Source: VRUB01 sp046758085 (GTDB taxonomy: Bacteria > Pseudomonadota > Gammaproteobacteria > Acidiferrobacterales > SPGG2). From it: 37,370 nt of DNA. Shown here in pieces: positions 24,600 to 32,430 of this stretch; positions within the stretch are counted from its first letter, which is position 1; each line of letters starts with the position of its first letter. Below the pieces are notes generated by a model, which had not been told where the DNA came from, did not search any database, and was given only the letters and a program-made list of their open reading frames with translations. Made by a program: the position numbers and the translations under genes. Where the stretch lies: positions 1 through 37,370 of the forward strand of contig JBHHZP010000014.1 in the NCBI GenBank assembly GCA_046758085.1, read 5' to 3'.

Positions 24600-24629
24600 T
24601 TGGCACTCTTAGTAGGTGAGTGCTAAAAT
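24600..24629 (+). promoter_or_regulatory. rpoH promoter overlapped by a CIRCE (HrcA) operator
   Basis: The left arm TTGGCACTC (24600-24608), nine spacer bases and the right arm GAGTGCTAA (24618-24626) match the CIRCE consensus TTAGCACTC-N9-GAGTGCTAA at 17 of 18 arm positions; only A-to-G in the left arm differs. The same DNA holds a promoter: -35 TTGGCA (24600-24605), 18-base spacer, -10 TAAAAT (24624-24629). HrcA bound here would cover both promoter elements. The leader to the ATG is about 45 bases with AGGGAGG at 24661-24667, 12 bases before the start. Confidence 0.85.
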
Positions 24630-24679
24630 AGCCTCAGATTCCGGGGTGTCGACTGCAATCAGGGAGGTTTTTCACGAGC

Positions 24680-25534
24680 ATGACACAGAGCTTACCGATT
24701 TCCGTCCCGCTGAATGCCGATGGGGGATTGGCCGCCTATATCCAGGCCGTCAATGCACAGCCGGTGCTGAGCGCGGAGGAGGAACGCGGCCTGGCAGTGC
24801 GCTATCGCAGCGAGGGCGACCTCGAGGCCGCACGCCAGCTGGTGCTATCGCAGCTGCGTTATGTAGTGCGTGTCGCACGTGGGTTCACCGGCTACGGGTT
24901 GCCGCAGGCCGACCTGATCCAGGAAGGCAACATCGGCCTGATGAAGGCGGTGAAGCATTTCGATCCGAAGCGCGGCGTGCGGCTGGTGTCGTTTGCCGTT
25001 CACTGGATCCGCGCGCAGATTTATGACTATATCCTGCGCAACTGGCGCATGGTCAAGGTCGCCACGACTAAAGCGCAACGCAAGTTGTTCTTCAACCTGC
25101 GCAAGTCGCGCGCGCGTCTTGAGTGGATGAAACAAAAGGAAGTCGAGTCGCTGGCTGAGAACCTCGATGTCTCGCCAGAAGTCGTGCAGGAGATGGAGTC
25201 GCGCCTGAGCGGCAGCGATGTCCCGTTCGATGCGGACGACGACGGCGATGACGATGATCACCGCCCGGCACCGGCGGGATATCTGCACGACATGCGCTAC
25301 AATCCGGAGGTGCTCGCGATCCGGGCCGACGATGACGCCACACGCAGCGATAGCCTGGACCAGGCCCTCACTGCTTTGGACGAGCGCAGCCGTGAAATCA
25401 TCCGCCGTCGTTGGCTGGATGAAAACAAGCCAACCTTGCACGAGTTAGCCAAGGAGTACGGTGTCTCCGCCGAGCGAATCCGTCAAATCGAGAAGAAAGC
25501 GCTCGGTACCATGAAGAATACGCTTGCGGCCTGA
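24680..25534 (+). CDS. rpoH: Heat-shock sigma factor RpoH (sigma-32)
   Basis: RpoH directs RNA polymerase to heat-shock promoters. The 284-residue protein has region 2 (RYVVRVARGFTGYGLPQADLIQEGNIGLMKAVKHFDP, then FAVHWIRAQIYDYILRNW) and the RpoH box QRKLFFNLR (133-141), which separates sigma-32 from other group 3 factors. Region 4 has the helix-turn-helix TLHELAKEYGVSAERIRQIEKKAL. An acidic DADDDGDDDD stretch lies at about 210-222. The gene follows ftsX, carries a CIRCE-like operator over its promoter, and ends in a strong terminator, so it can be transcribed alone. Confidence 0.97.
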   Translation: MTQSLPISVPLNADGGLAAYIQAVNAQPVLSAEEERGLAVRYRSEGDLEAARQLVLSQLRYVVRVARGFTGYGLPQADLIQEGNIGLMKAVKHFDPKRGVRLVSFAVHWIRAQIYDYILRNWRMVKVATTKAQRKLFFNLRKSRARLEWMKQKEVESLAENLDVSPEVVQEMESRLSGSDVPFDADDDGDDDDHRPAPAGYLHDMRYNPEVLAIRADDDATRSDSLDQALTALDERSREIIRRRWLDENKPTLHELAKEYGVSAERIRQIEKKALGTMKNTLAA

Positions 25535-25560
25535 GCTTCGATCACCTGCCGATAATGATA

Positions 25561-25585
25561 AGGGCTTCCGCGGGAAGCCCTTTTT
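25561..25585 (+). terminator. Rho-independent terminator of rpoH
   Basis: A perfect 8-bp stem, GGGCTTCC (25562-25569) with GGAAGCCC (25573-25580), closes a GCG loop and is followed by five T (25581-25585). It lies 27 bases after the rpoH stop on the plus strand. Confidence 0.93.
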
Positions 25586-25729
25586 CGTTTAGCCAACAGC
25601 CGCGTGCCACTCCAGGCCTGCCGTCAGGCCGAGCAGACGCTGGCGACGCCGATAGCGATGACGGAGCGCCCGACACCCGGCTATGCCAACCACGTGCCGT
25701 GCGCCTCGCTCAGCATTCAGGCCATGTTG

Positions 25730-26593
25730 TCAGCTACGCGCGGGCAGCGCGCGCAGCTCCGCCGTGTTCGACAGGAACCGGTCAAGTCCGTCCTCGTAGG
25801 CCTTGCCCGAAACAATAAAGGCGTCGTGGTGGCTCCCCCTGATTTCCAGGAACTCCTTCGGCGAGTTTGCCGCCGCGAACACCTGACGTCCGTGCGAGTA
25901 CGGAACGATATCGTCTTCAAGACTGTGTACCACCAGTATCGGAGCGGCTACGCGCGGCACGTAGTCCACGGTCGCGTAACGGTAGCGTGACAGCCAGCGC
26001 ACGGGCATGAAACGATAGAACCTGGCGGCCAGGTCAGGGACATTCGTAAATGCCGACTCCACAATCAGCGCACGCGGGGTATGCTGGCTTGCGAGGTAGC
26101 TCGCTATGGCGGCACCCAGGGAACGGCCGAAGATCACGATACCCGCCGGGTCGACCTTAAGTTCCGCGGTGAGGTAGCGCCAGGCGGCCTCGGCATCGCG
26201 ATAGGTACCGATCTCGTCGGGGCTTCCCTGGCTTTCGCCGAAACCCCGATAATCGAAGATAAACGTACTCAAGCCGAGCCGGTTGAAGAGTTGCAACGAA
26301 AGCATACGATGCGAGATATTACCGGCGTTGCCGTGAACGAAGAGCAACACGCCGCGAGCGTCTTCTGCCGGCAGGAACCAACCAGACAGCGCTATACCAT
26401 CACTTGTTTTGAAGGTGACGGCTTTATACTTAAGCCCGTACTCCGCCGGCGTGGCGACCAGCTCGCGCGCGGGATAATAGACAAAGCTGCCCTGGAAGGC
26501 ATAGAGCAACCCGGCAAAGATCAGGTATGCGGCCCCGAGGGTCAGAACAATCGAAATCAGCCCATTCCACATCTGCCTACGGATCACCGCCAT
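25730..26593 (-). CDS. Membrane-anchored alpha/beta hydrolase (BEM46/YfhR-like)
   Basis: From ATG 26593 the protein has 287 residues. An N-terminal hydrophobic anchor (about 10-32) precedes GSFVYYPARELVATPAEYGL, typical of the BEM46/YfhR group. The hydrolase fold shows the oxyanion segment VHGNAGNISHR, the nucleophile elbow GRSLGAA (Ser), the acid in SLEDDIVPY (Asp) and the catalytic His in GSHHDAF. The natural substrate is unknown; esterase or thioesterase activity is plausible. The frame extends to 26650, but those residues look unstructured. It is divergent from the FIST gene. Confidence 0.88.
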   Translation of the reverse strand: MAVIRRQMWNGLISIVLTLGAAYLIFAGLLYAFQGSFVYYPARELVATPAEYGLKYKAVTFKTSDGIALSGWFLPAEDARGVLLFVHGNAGNISHRMLSLQLFNRLGLSTFIFDYRGFGESQGSPDEIGTYRDAEAAWRYLTAELKVDPAGIVIFGRSLGAAIASYLASQHTPRALIVESAFTNVPDLAARFYRFMPVRWLSRYRYATVDYVPRVAAPILVVHSLEDDIVPYSHGRQVFAAANSPKEFLEIRGSHHDAFIVSGKAYEDGLDRFLSNTAELRALPARS

Positions 26594-26797
26594 CGCCTGT
26601 AGTGGTTGGTGTGGCCGCGCTTTGGGAGCAGCGGGCGAGTATCCGGACAATATACCGTCGATCGGTCAAACCTGCATCCAGGCTATTGGCACCACTGACT
26701 TGGAGCGTGGTAAGGTAATAGCGTAGTACAGAGGGGCGCGTCGGTGCCTGAGGCGGGACCCGGGCCCCCATTACTTCATTCGCAGTAGGAAATCAGC

Positions 26798-27916
26798 ATG
26801 GAGACATTCAAGGTTGGGCATGCCCGCGGGGCGGATTGGTATCATGCCAGTGAAGCCTGTCTAGCGCAGATCGATAATGTGCCAGCCGCCGGTGGCCTGG
26901 GTTTTCTCTATGCAACCGATGCGCTGGTGGCACAACTGCCCCAGATCCTCGAGCATTTCAAGCAGGCCACCGGGGTCGATCATTGGATCGGGACCGTCGG
27001 CCTCGGAATCTGCAGCAACGGTCAGGAGTACTTCGAGGAGCCTGCGATCGTAGTCATGGTCGCGACGTTGCCGGACGACTCGTTCCGGGTGTTTGCCCCG
27101 ATCAAATCAGGACTTGAAGATTTTGTGCGCACGAACGCAAGCTGGTACACCAAAGCCGATGCGAATTTCGCCATCGTGCACGGCGATCCGCGCAATACGA
27201 ACATCCCGGCCTTCATCTCGCAACTTGCGGACGAGATGGTGGGCGGTTTTCTGGTCGGCGGCCTGACATCTTCGCGGGGAGCCTATCCCCAGATTGCCGA
27301 AACCGTCACCGACGGCGGCATATCCGGTGTCCTATTCTCGGGCGAGGTGGCCGTGACCACCGCGCTCACGCAAGGGTGTACGCCGATTGGAAAGCAGCAT
27401 GAGATCACCGAATGCCGGGGTAATGTAGCGGTAACGATCGATGGTCGTCTGGCGTTGGACGTTTTCGAGGAGGATGTCGGCGAGCTCGTTGCACGCGACC
27501 CGCGAAGGTCCGCCGGCTACATCTTTGCCGGGCTTCCGATCCGCGGATCCGACACCGGGGATTACCTGGTCAGACATCTGGTCGGTTTTGATCCGGAAGA
27601 AAAGCTCGTGGCCGTGGGGGAGACGCTGGCGCCGGGCGATTCGATCATGTTCTGCCGACGCGACACCAACAGCGCCTACCAGGACATGCTTCGCATGCTG
27701 AACGACATCAAGGGCCGCATACGCGGTTCTGCCAAAGGTGGCGTCTACTTTTCCTGTGTCGGGCGGGGCCCGAACCTGTTCGGGCAGAACTCGGAGGAGC
27801 TTAGTGTAATCCGTCAGGAGCTTGGCGACTTGCCGCTGGTCGGATTTTTCGGCAATGGGGAGGTCTCGCACAATCGCCTTTACGGTTATACTGGCGTCCT
27901 GACGCTGTTCCTGTGA
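26798..27916 (+). CDS. FIST-domain sensory protein
   Basis: A 372-residue cytosolic protein made of FIST_N (about 20-210) and FIST_C (about 220-365). FIST domains are predicted small-ligand sensors, usually attached to signalling domains; this one stands alone. Visible family features include GLGFLYATDALVAQLPQIL, the central GCTPIGKQHEITE, and the C-terminal GGVYFSCVGRGPNLFG with LPLVGFFGNGEVSHNRLYGYTGVLTLFL. A good Shine-Dalgarno (AGGAA) precedes ATG 26798. A cereblon-like CULT gene follows after 58 bases, and the two are probably cotranscribed. The ligand is unknown; family members are thought to bind amino acids or related compounds. Confidence 0.9.
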   Translation: METFKVGHARGADWYHASEACLAQIDNVPAAGGLGFLYATDALVAQLPQILEHFKQATGVDHWIGTVGLGICSNGQEYFEEPAIVVMVATLPDDSFRVFAPIKSGLEDFVRTNASWYTKADANFAIVHGDPRNTNIPAFISQLADEMVGGFLVGGLTSSRGAYPQIAETVTDGGISGVLFSGEVAVTTALTQGCTPIGKQHEITECRGNVAVTIDGRLALDVFEEDVGELVARDPRRSAGYIFAGLPIRGSDTGDYLVRHLVGFDPEEKLVAVGETLAPGDSIMFCRRDTNSAYQDMLRMLNDIKGRIRGSAKGGVYFSCVGRGPNLFGQNSEELSVIRQELGDLPLVGFFGNGEVSHNRLYGYTGVLTLFL

Positions 27917-27974
27917 GCGCTGAGCGCGCCACGGCACTTAAGTAGTTGCGAGTAGTTGCGAAAAACAGGGGTCG

Positions 27975-28385
27975 ATGATGGAGCTGGTCATACCCTCCCT
28001 TTACTTCTTTGACAAGTACACCGAGTCGGACCGCGAGCGCCTGGCCGAGGAGAAGACCGGCGAGGCGCCCAAGGAAGAGCGGCGCTTGTTCTGCGCTAGC
28101 TGCCGGAATCTGATTACGAGTCAGGATGACCGCATCACGGTCCAGGGCAGCCAGGAGCACACGTTCGCCAATCCCCACGGGTACGTGTTTCACATCGGCT
28201 GTTTTGGTCATACCCGCGGGTGCATTCATATCGGAGAGCGCTACTCTGCCTGGAGCTGGTTTCGCGGTTTCACGTGGCGCATCGCGCTGTGCTCCGATTG
28301 CGATACCCATCTCGGTTGGTTGTTCCAGGCCCCGGGCGAGCAGTTCTACGGCCTGATCATGAACCGCCTCACCTCCGTTAACTGA
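27975..28385 (+). CDS. Bacterial cereblon-like protein (CULT domain)
   Basis: A 136-residue protein, nearly all one CULT domain, the thalidomide-binding fold of human cereblon. It has zinc cysteines C40/C43 (CASC) and C106/C109 (CSDC), the NPHGYV turn (66-71), and the core SWFRGFTWRIALCSDCDTHLGW. The cage tryptophans are W95, W101 and W115; their spacings of 6 and 14 residues, and the 5 residues from W101 to C106, are those of cereblon W380, W386, W400 and C391. EQFYGL corresponds to the cereblon FWGL segment. There is no signal peptide or second domain. A second ATG at 27978 is also possible. Bacterial CULT proteins are known to bind cyclic imides and uracil-like compounds; their cellular role is unknown. 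Confidence 0.9.
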   Translation: MMELVIPSLYFFDKYTESDRERLAEEKTGEAPKEERRLFCASCRNLITSQDDRITVQGSQEHTFANPHGYVFHIGCFGHTRGCIHIGERYSAWSWFRGFTWRIALCSDCDTHLGWLFQAPGEQFYGLIMNRLTSVN

Positions 28386-28434
28386 GGCCCGCTTTCAGTC
28401 CCCCCCATCAGGGGTGAAACCTCGTTGATGCTCG

Positions 28435-29610
28435 TTACTCGCTGCCGCCTTTCTTATAAATTTCGCTCTCGGGGCGGAAGGCAAGCCACGCAAAGGCGAA
28501 GTGCACCCCGTTGTCCACTGCCTGCAAGCGCTCACCAGCGAGTGGTCCGGCGACGGCTTGCCCAAGCTGGTTCCATTGCGTGCCGGTCTCGCGGTCCACG
28601 ATCTTGCCGTCGGAAAGCTCGAAGCTGAGCACTCGATTACCTACACGACGATCAAAGCCGGTGGCCGCATGGACCCTGCGGGAATCCTCGATGCGGGCAC
28701 CGTCCAACGCCGACAGCGTCGAGCGCTTGTAAATAATTACAACAGGCAGGCCGGCGAGTTCATCATTGATCACGCCTTGCCCCTTGAACGCACTAAACGG
28801 ATACACCCGGCTGCGACCCGCCTGCATGATACCCAGCACGCGCTCCATCGCCGGCAACCGCTTATCTAGCTGGCCATTAAATAGAAATGGGCTGTCACCC
28901 ACACGATCATAACCGCGATAGGGATTGCTGCCGTAGCGGCGGAAATAGCCGGTGCTTCGGGAAAGCACCTCGCCCGTGGGATAGGCGCGCCTGAAATCCT
29001 CGTAGGCCACGATCTGGGAAGCGACCAGTCGCAACCTGGTGCCGGCATAGTGCCCGACGATACCGCTGCCGGTGAACTGCTGCCACCAGCTTTCCGTCTG
29101 GCGGTCGTACATCACGAGATCACTCTTGCGCAGCTTGCCGGTGGTGCCAAAGTCGAGGGTGCGGCCCCCAACCCGGCGATCGAACACCAGCGAGGCATTA
29201 CACAACGGGCAGAAGGTGACCGAGATCGGTAAGCCGTCGAACATGTCGTTGACGATCTCGTGATAGATCAGGATCTGCAGCGGATAGGCCCGGGCGCGAC
29301 CGTTTCTTTGCACCACAATGACGGGCTCACGCGCGCCCACCCAGGCGTCGGCCTCGGCGGGCAAGACGAACTGGGGGTGGTCGATAGCGGGGATACCGTC
29401 CTTCGGGGGACCGCCGGAGGCGATTTCCAGGAGATCCACGGTCTTGCGCGAGAAGTCAGTACGTGGCCACTCTTTCTCCCAGGGTATCTCCTCCCCGATC
29501 AAAAGGCCCGAGGACTTCAACGCCCACCAGCCGGCAGTCGCCAGCACGGCGATGCGCACCAGCCGGTATGGCCAGGCTTTCGAACGTAGGATTGCGTATA
29601 GGTGCCCCAC
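28435..29610 (-). CDS. DUF3179 domain protein
   Basis: A 391-residue protein with an N-terminal membrane segment (about 18-36) and a long extracytoplasmic DUF3179 region (PF11376). The family hallmark TFCPLCNASLVFDRR, with two cysteines in a CPLC motif, lies near residue 152; GIPAIDHPQFV and PVIIYKRSTLSA are also typical. The CxxC-like pair could bind metal or form a disulfide, but no function is established for the family. It converges on the CULT gene across 49 bases and is divergent from the oxidase; the 270-base gap to the latter shows no clear feature. Confidence 0.85.
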   Translation of the reverse strand: MGHLYAILRSKAWPYRLVRIAVLATAGWWALKSSGLLIGEEIPWEKEWPRTDFSRKTVDLLEIASGGPPKDGIPAIDHPQFVLPAEADAWVGAREPVIVVQRNGRARAYPLQILIYHEIVNDMFDGLPISVTFCPLCNASLVFDRRVGGRTLDFGTTGKLRKSDLVMYDRQTESWWQQFTGSGIVGHYAGTRLRLVASQIVAYEDFRRAYPTGEVLSRSTGYFRRYGSNPYRGYDRVGDSPFLFNGQLDKRLPAMERVLGIMQAGRSRVYPFSAFKGQGVINDELAGLPVVIIYKRSTLSALDGARIEDSRRVHAATGFDRRVGNRVLSFELSDGKIVDRETGTQWNQLGQAVAGPLAGERLQAVDNGVHFAFAWLAFRPESEIYKKGGSE

Positions 29611-29880
29611 GGGTAACCCTTTAGCAAGATATAGACCCCGCGGGCCACAAGAATATTTCGACCTTTGGTCAGCTCAGCGGCCCGGGGAAGACCGAGACAC
29701 CATGGCCTCGGCCCGGGACGGTACCTACGGGCAACGCCTGCTCCAACCCACCCAATGCCCGTCATGGCCTTTGCCCCTGGTAGTTCAATGTCCTGCAGGA
29801 TTGGCTTTCGATGCAGGCTCAGACCGCATGGGCTTATCATAACGGGCCATTATGTGGCTGGGTGAGGCACGACCTGAATC

Positions 29881-31023
29881 ATGAAAGCTTGCGATTTTCT
29901 GGTTATCGGCGCGGGCATCGCCGGTGCATCCGCAGCCTATGAGCTAGGCGCCCACGGGCGCGTCGTGTTGCTCGAGCGCGAACAAGTGCCCGGGTATCAC
30001 ACCACCGGGCGATCGGCCGCGATGTTCGTCGAGACCTACGGCAATGAAACCATCCGGTGCCTGACGAAGGCCAGCCGTGCGTTTTTCGAGGCGCCTCCCC
30101 AGGGGTTTGCCGAGCACGCGTTGCTGGCCCCGCGCGGCGCAATGCATGTGGCGCGCGTGGACCAGCTTCCGGCCCTTTCCCGCGGCCTCGCCGAGCTGTG
30201 CCCGTTGACGCCATCGCTGCGCAGAATAGGCGCCGATGAAGCGGTTGCGATGGTGCCGGTCCTCAGGCGTGATTACGTCGCGGCCGCGATTCATGAGCCC
30301 GCCGCCATGGATATCGACGTGGCTGCCCTGCACCAAGGTTACCTGCGCGGGTTGCGAGCGCGCGGTGGCGAACTCATCACGGACGCCGAGGTAATACGGC
30401 TGTCCGGCGACGCCGGAACCTGGCGGGTGCAGACCCGAGCGGGCATGTTCGCGTCGTCTGTGTTAGTCAATGCTGCCGGGGCCTGGTGCGACGAAATCGC
30501 CAGGCTCGCCGGCGTACGAACGATCGGGCTGATCCCCAAGCGCCGCACGGTGATCACCTTTGACCCGCCGTCCGGTGTCAACCCGCGGACATGGCCGATC
30601 ACCATCGACATCGATGAGGAGTTCTACTTCAGACCCGAGGGCGGGCGCATTCTCGCCACTCCTGCAGATGAAACGCCGATGCCACCGTGCGACGTGCAGC
30701 CGGAGGAGCTGGATGTGGCACTGACCGTCGAGCGCGTGGAAAAGGCAACAACGCTGCAGGTGCGGCGCATCCACAGTAAGTGGGCCGGGCTGCGCAGCTT
30801 CGTGCAGGACAAGTCCCCGGTTGTGGGGATGGATGAGGCGCAAGGCTTCTTCTGGCTTGCCGGCCAGGGCGGCTACGGCATTCAAACGTCCCCGGCGGTG
30901 GCCCGGAGCTTGACCGCTCTCGTGCTGACAGCCAGGTTCCCCGATGATCTCAGCGCGTTTGGCCTTAGGCCCGAGCATCTCGCACCCGGGCGGCTAACAG
31001 GCCGGGGCAAGCAACCAGGCTAG
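29881..31023 (+). CDS. FAD-dependent oxidoreductase (DAO family)
   Basis: A 380-residue flavoenzyme of the D-amino-acid oxidase/glycine oxidase fold. The N-terminal dinucleotide motif DFLVIGAGIAGASAAYELG (5-23) binds FAD. GYHTTGRSAAMFVETYGNETIR follows and is typical of this subgroup, and WAGLRSFVQDKSPVVGMD plus GFFWLAGQGGYGIQTSPAVARSL close the FAD site. It should oxidise a secondary or D-amino acid, but the substrate cannot be read from the sequence. No signal peptide or membrane segment is seen. It converges on the methyltransferase gene. Confidence 0.85.
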   Translation: MKACDFLVIGAGIAGASAAYELGAHGRVVLLEREQVPGYHTTGRSAAMFVETYGNETIRCLTKASRAFFEAPPQGFAEHALLAPRGAMHVARVDQLPALSRGLAELCPLTPSLRRIGADEAVAMVPVLRRDYVAAAIHEPAAMDIDVAALHQGYLRGLRARGGELITDAEVIRLSGDAGTWRVQTRAGMFASSVLVNAAGAWCDEIARLAGVRTIGLIPKRRTVITFDPPSGVNPRTWPITIDIDEEFYFRPEGGRILATPADETPMPPCDVQPEELDVALTVERVEKATTLQVRRIHSKWAGLRSFVQDKSPVVGMDEAQGFFWLAGQGGYGIQTSPAVARSLTALVLTARFPDDLSAFGLRPEHLAPGRLTGRGKQPG

Positions 31024-31056
31024 ACTGCCCGCGCGATCGAGTCGCCAGTGCGCGAA

Positions 31057-31986
31057 TCAGGCAGGGCGGCCCAAGACCATGAGGAACCGCCGGTCCTCGC
31101 TCTGGTACTCGTGCAGGATTTCCAGCCCGCCCGTCTCCCGCAGCAACCCAACGAAGCCCGCGTGGGAGTATTTGTATGACCGGCTCATCTCCAGCCGCTC
31201 GCCCCGCTGCAGGGGCAAGCGCTCACCGGAGATGACGATTTCGAGGTCGCGGCCTGGCTCGAAGTGCTTGCCAACATAGTTCAATCCGGGCAAGCGCTCG
31301 TCCATGTGGGTCTGGAAGCGCAGCGTGCCGTCGGCCTCTGCGATACCAACGCTTTTCAGCGGCGCGAAGGCGAACTGCCGGTTAGTCGGGTTGTCGTAGC
31401 CACCGATCGACTCAGGCGCAAAGATCTCACCATCAAGCAGTACCCGATCCTCCGGCTGCAGCAAGCTACGCAGCCGCGCAAGGAAGGCGGGCGGGTCAAA
31501 CGCCCCCAGCGTATTGCCCAGCACGATGTAGAGGCGTGGTCGCTCGCGGCGCGCCAGTACCTTCCAATGCGTCGGGTTCTCCAGGTCCAGTTTCAGCCCC
31601 AGGCAGTCGATACGCGCCTCGAGGGCTGTGTGGCAGGCAATTTCGAGGAGTGCCTGGCTGGCATCAACCGGATGGTAGGTGATATCGCGTCCTACGGCAC
31701 GGGCCGCCTGTAAAAGCTTGACATCCTTGTCGCCCTGGCCGCAGCCGAGGCTCATCAGCTCAACCGGCGACGATAACTGCTGCATCAGCTTTCGGGCGGT
31801 GTGTTCAATCAGGTTATAAGAGCGCACGAAATTACGGTACGCCCCGTCCTGACAAAGCTGGAGCCACGCCCGCACGGAAAGCGGAAACCAGTAAAAAAAC
31901 CTTTCGGGGAGACGGTGCCGGCAGAGGTTGTGTATGAACTCCTCCGCCATCTGCTGCTCTGTCAAGACGACCTCAACACGAATCAT
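31057..31986 (-). CDS. EgtD-type SAM-dependent methyltransferase
   Basis: A 309-residue protein of the histidine-specific methyltransferase family (Methyltransf_33, PF10017), the family of EgtD, which makes hercynine in ergothioneine synthesis. It shows the SAM-binding segment LMSLGCGQGDKDVKLLQ, YHPVDASQALLEIA, and VLGNTLGAFDPPAFLARLRSLL with the usual LGNTxG. The C-terminal SRSYKYSHAGFVGLL corresponds to the EgtD substrate lid. It is divergent from true EgtD, and no EgtB-like sulfoxide synthase gene is nearby, so histidine as substrate is unproven. I use ATG 31986 (MIRVEVVLTEQQMAEEF); the frame extends to 32028. Confidence 0.8.
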   Translation of the reverse strand: MIRVEVVLTEQQMAEEFIHNLCRHRLPERFFYWFPLSVRAWLQLCQDGAYRNFVRSYNLIEHTARKLMQQLSSPVELMSLGCGQGDKDVKLLQAARAVGRDITYHPVDASQALLEIACHTALEARIDCLGLKLDLENPTHWKVLARRERPRLYIVLGNTLGAFDPPAFLARLRSLLQPEDRVLLDGEIFAPESIGGYDNPTNRQFAFAPLKSVGIAEADGTLRFQTHMDERLPGLNYVGKHFEPGRDLEIVISGERLPLQRGERLEMSRSYKYSHAGFVGLLRETGGLEILHEYQSEDRRFLMVLGRPA

Positions 31987-32119
31987 CGCCACAAATATCC
32001 TGTCACTATGGCACCGGGGGAGAAGCACTCGATGCTACATGAAGTCGCCGAACGGGTGGAGGAGCAACTTGGGTTTTATCAAGATAGGCAACTCCGTTGC
32101 GTTTTCTCTTGTCGCTTGT

Positions 32120-32398
32120 CTACTCGCTCTTGTTTAACAACACATTATCTTCCGCAGTCTTCACGATCTTAATCGCTTCGCCCAAGGCCTTGGACGACTC
32201 TGCTTCTTTACCGACTTTAAGAAACCGCCTCCCAGCTGCGAGATACTTATCGAGATCTGTGCGTTGCTTCTCGGTAATCGGAAAGTTCTTTCCCATTAGC
32301 TCATCGATGGTCTCCAGCTGATCTTGTGGTGTGCCAGATCCGCAAGCAGCGAGCGACAGTGCGACAGACAGTCCGAGGATGCGTAGTAGTTCTTTTAT
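32120..32398 (-). CDS. Small lipoprotein with apparent ATA start
   Basis: The reverse frame encodes 92 residues beginning I/M-KELLRILGLSVALSLAACGSGTP, a clear lipoprotein signal with lipobox LAAC. A Lys/Glu-rich helical domain follows and ends in VLLNKSE. No ATG, GTG or TTG precedes the signal sequence in frame. The codon in the initiator position is ATA (32398-32396), 10 bases after an AGGAG. Initiation at AUA is possible but rare, so this may be a working gene with an unusual start or one recently silenced by ATG-to-ATA. It is 32 bases downstream of the DUF6164-like gene on the same strand. Function unknown. Confidence 0.55.
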   Translation of the reverse strand: MKELLRILGLSVALSLAACGSGTPQDQLETIDELMGKNFPITEKQRTDLDKYLAAGRRFLKVGKEAESSKALGEAIKIVKTAEDNVLLNKSE

Positions 32399-32430
32399 AC
32401 AGGTAGATCTCCTGTTTTGTTGGATTTCTG

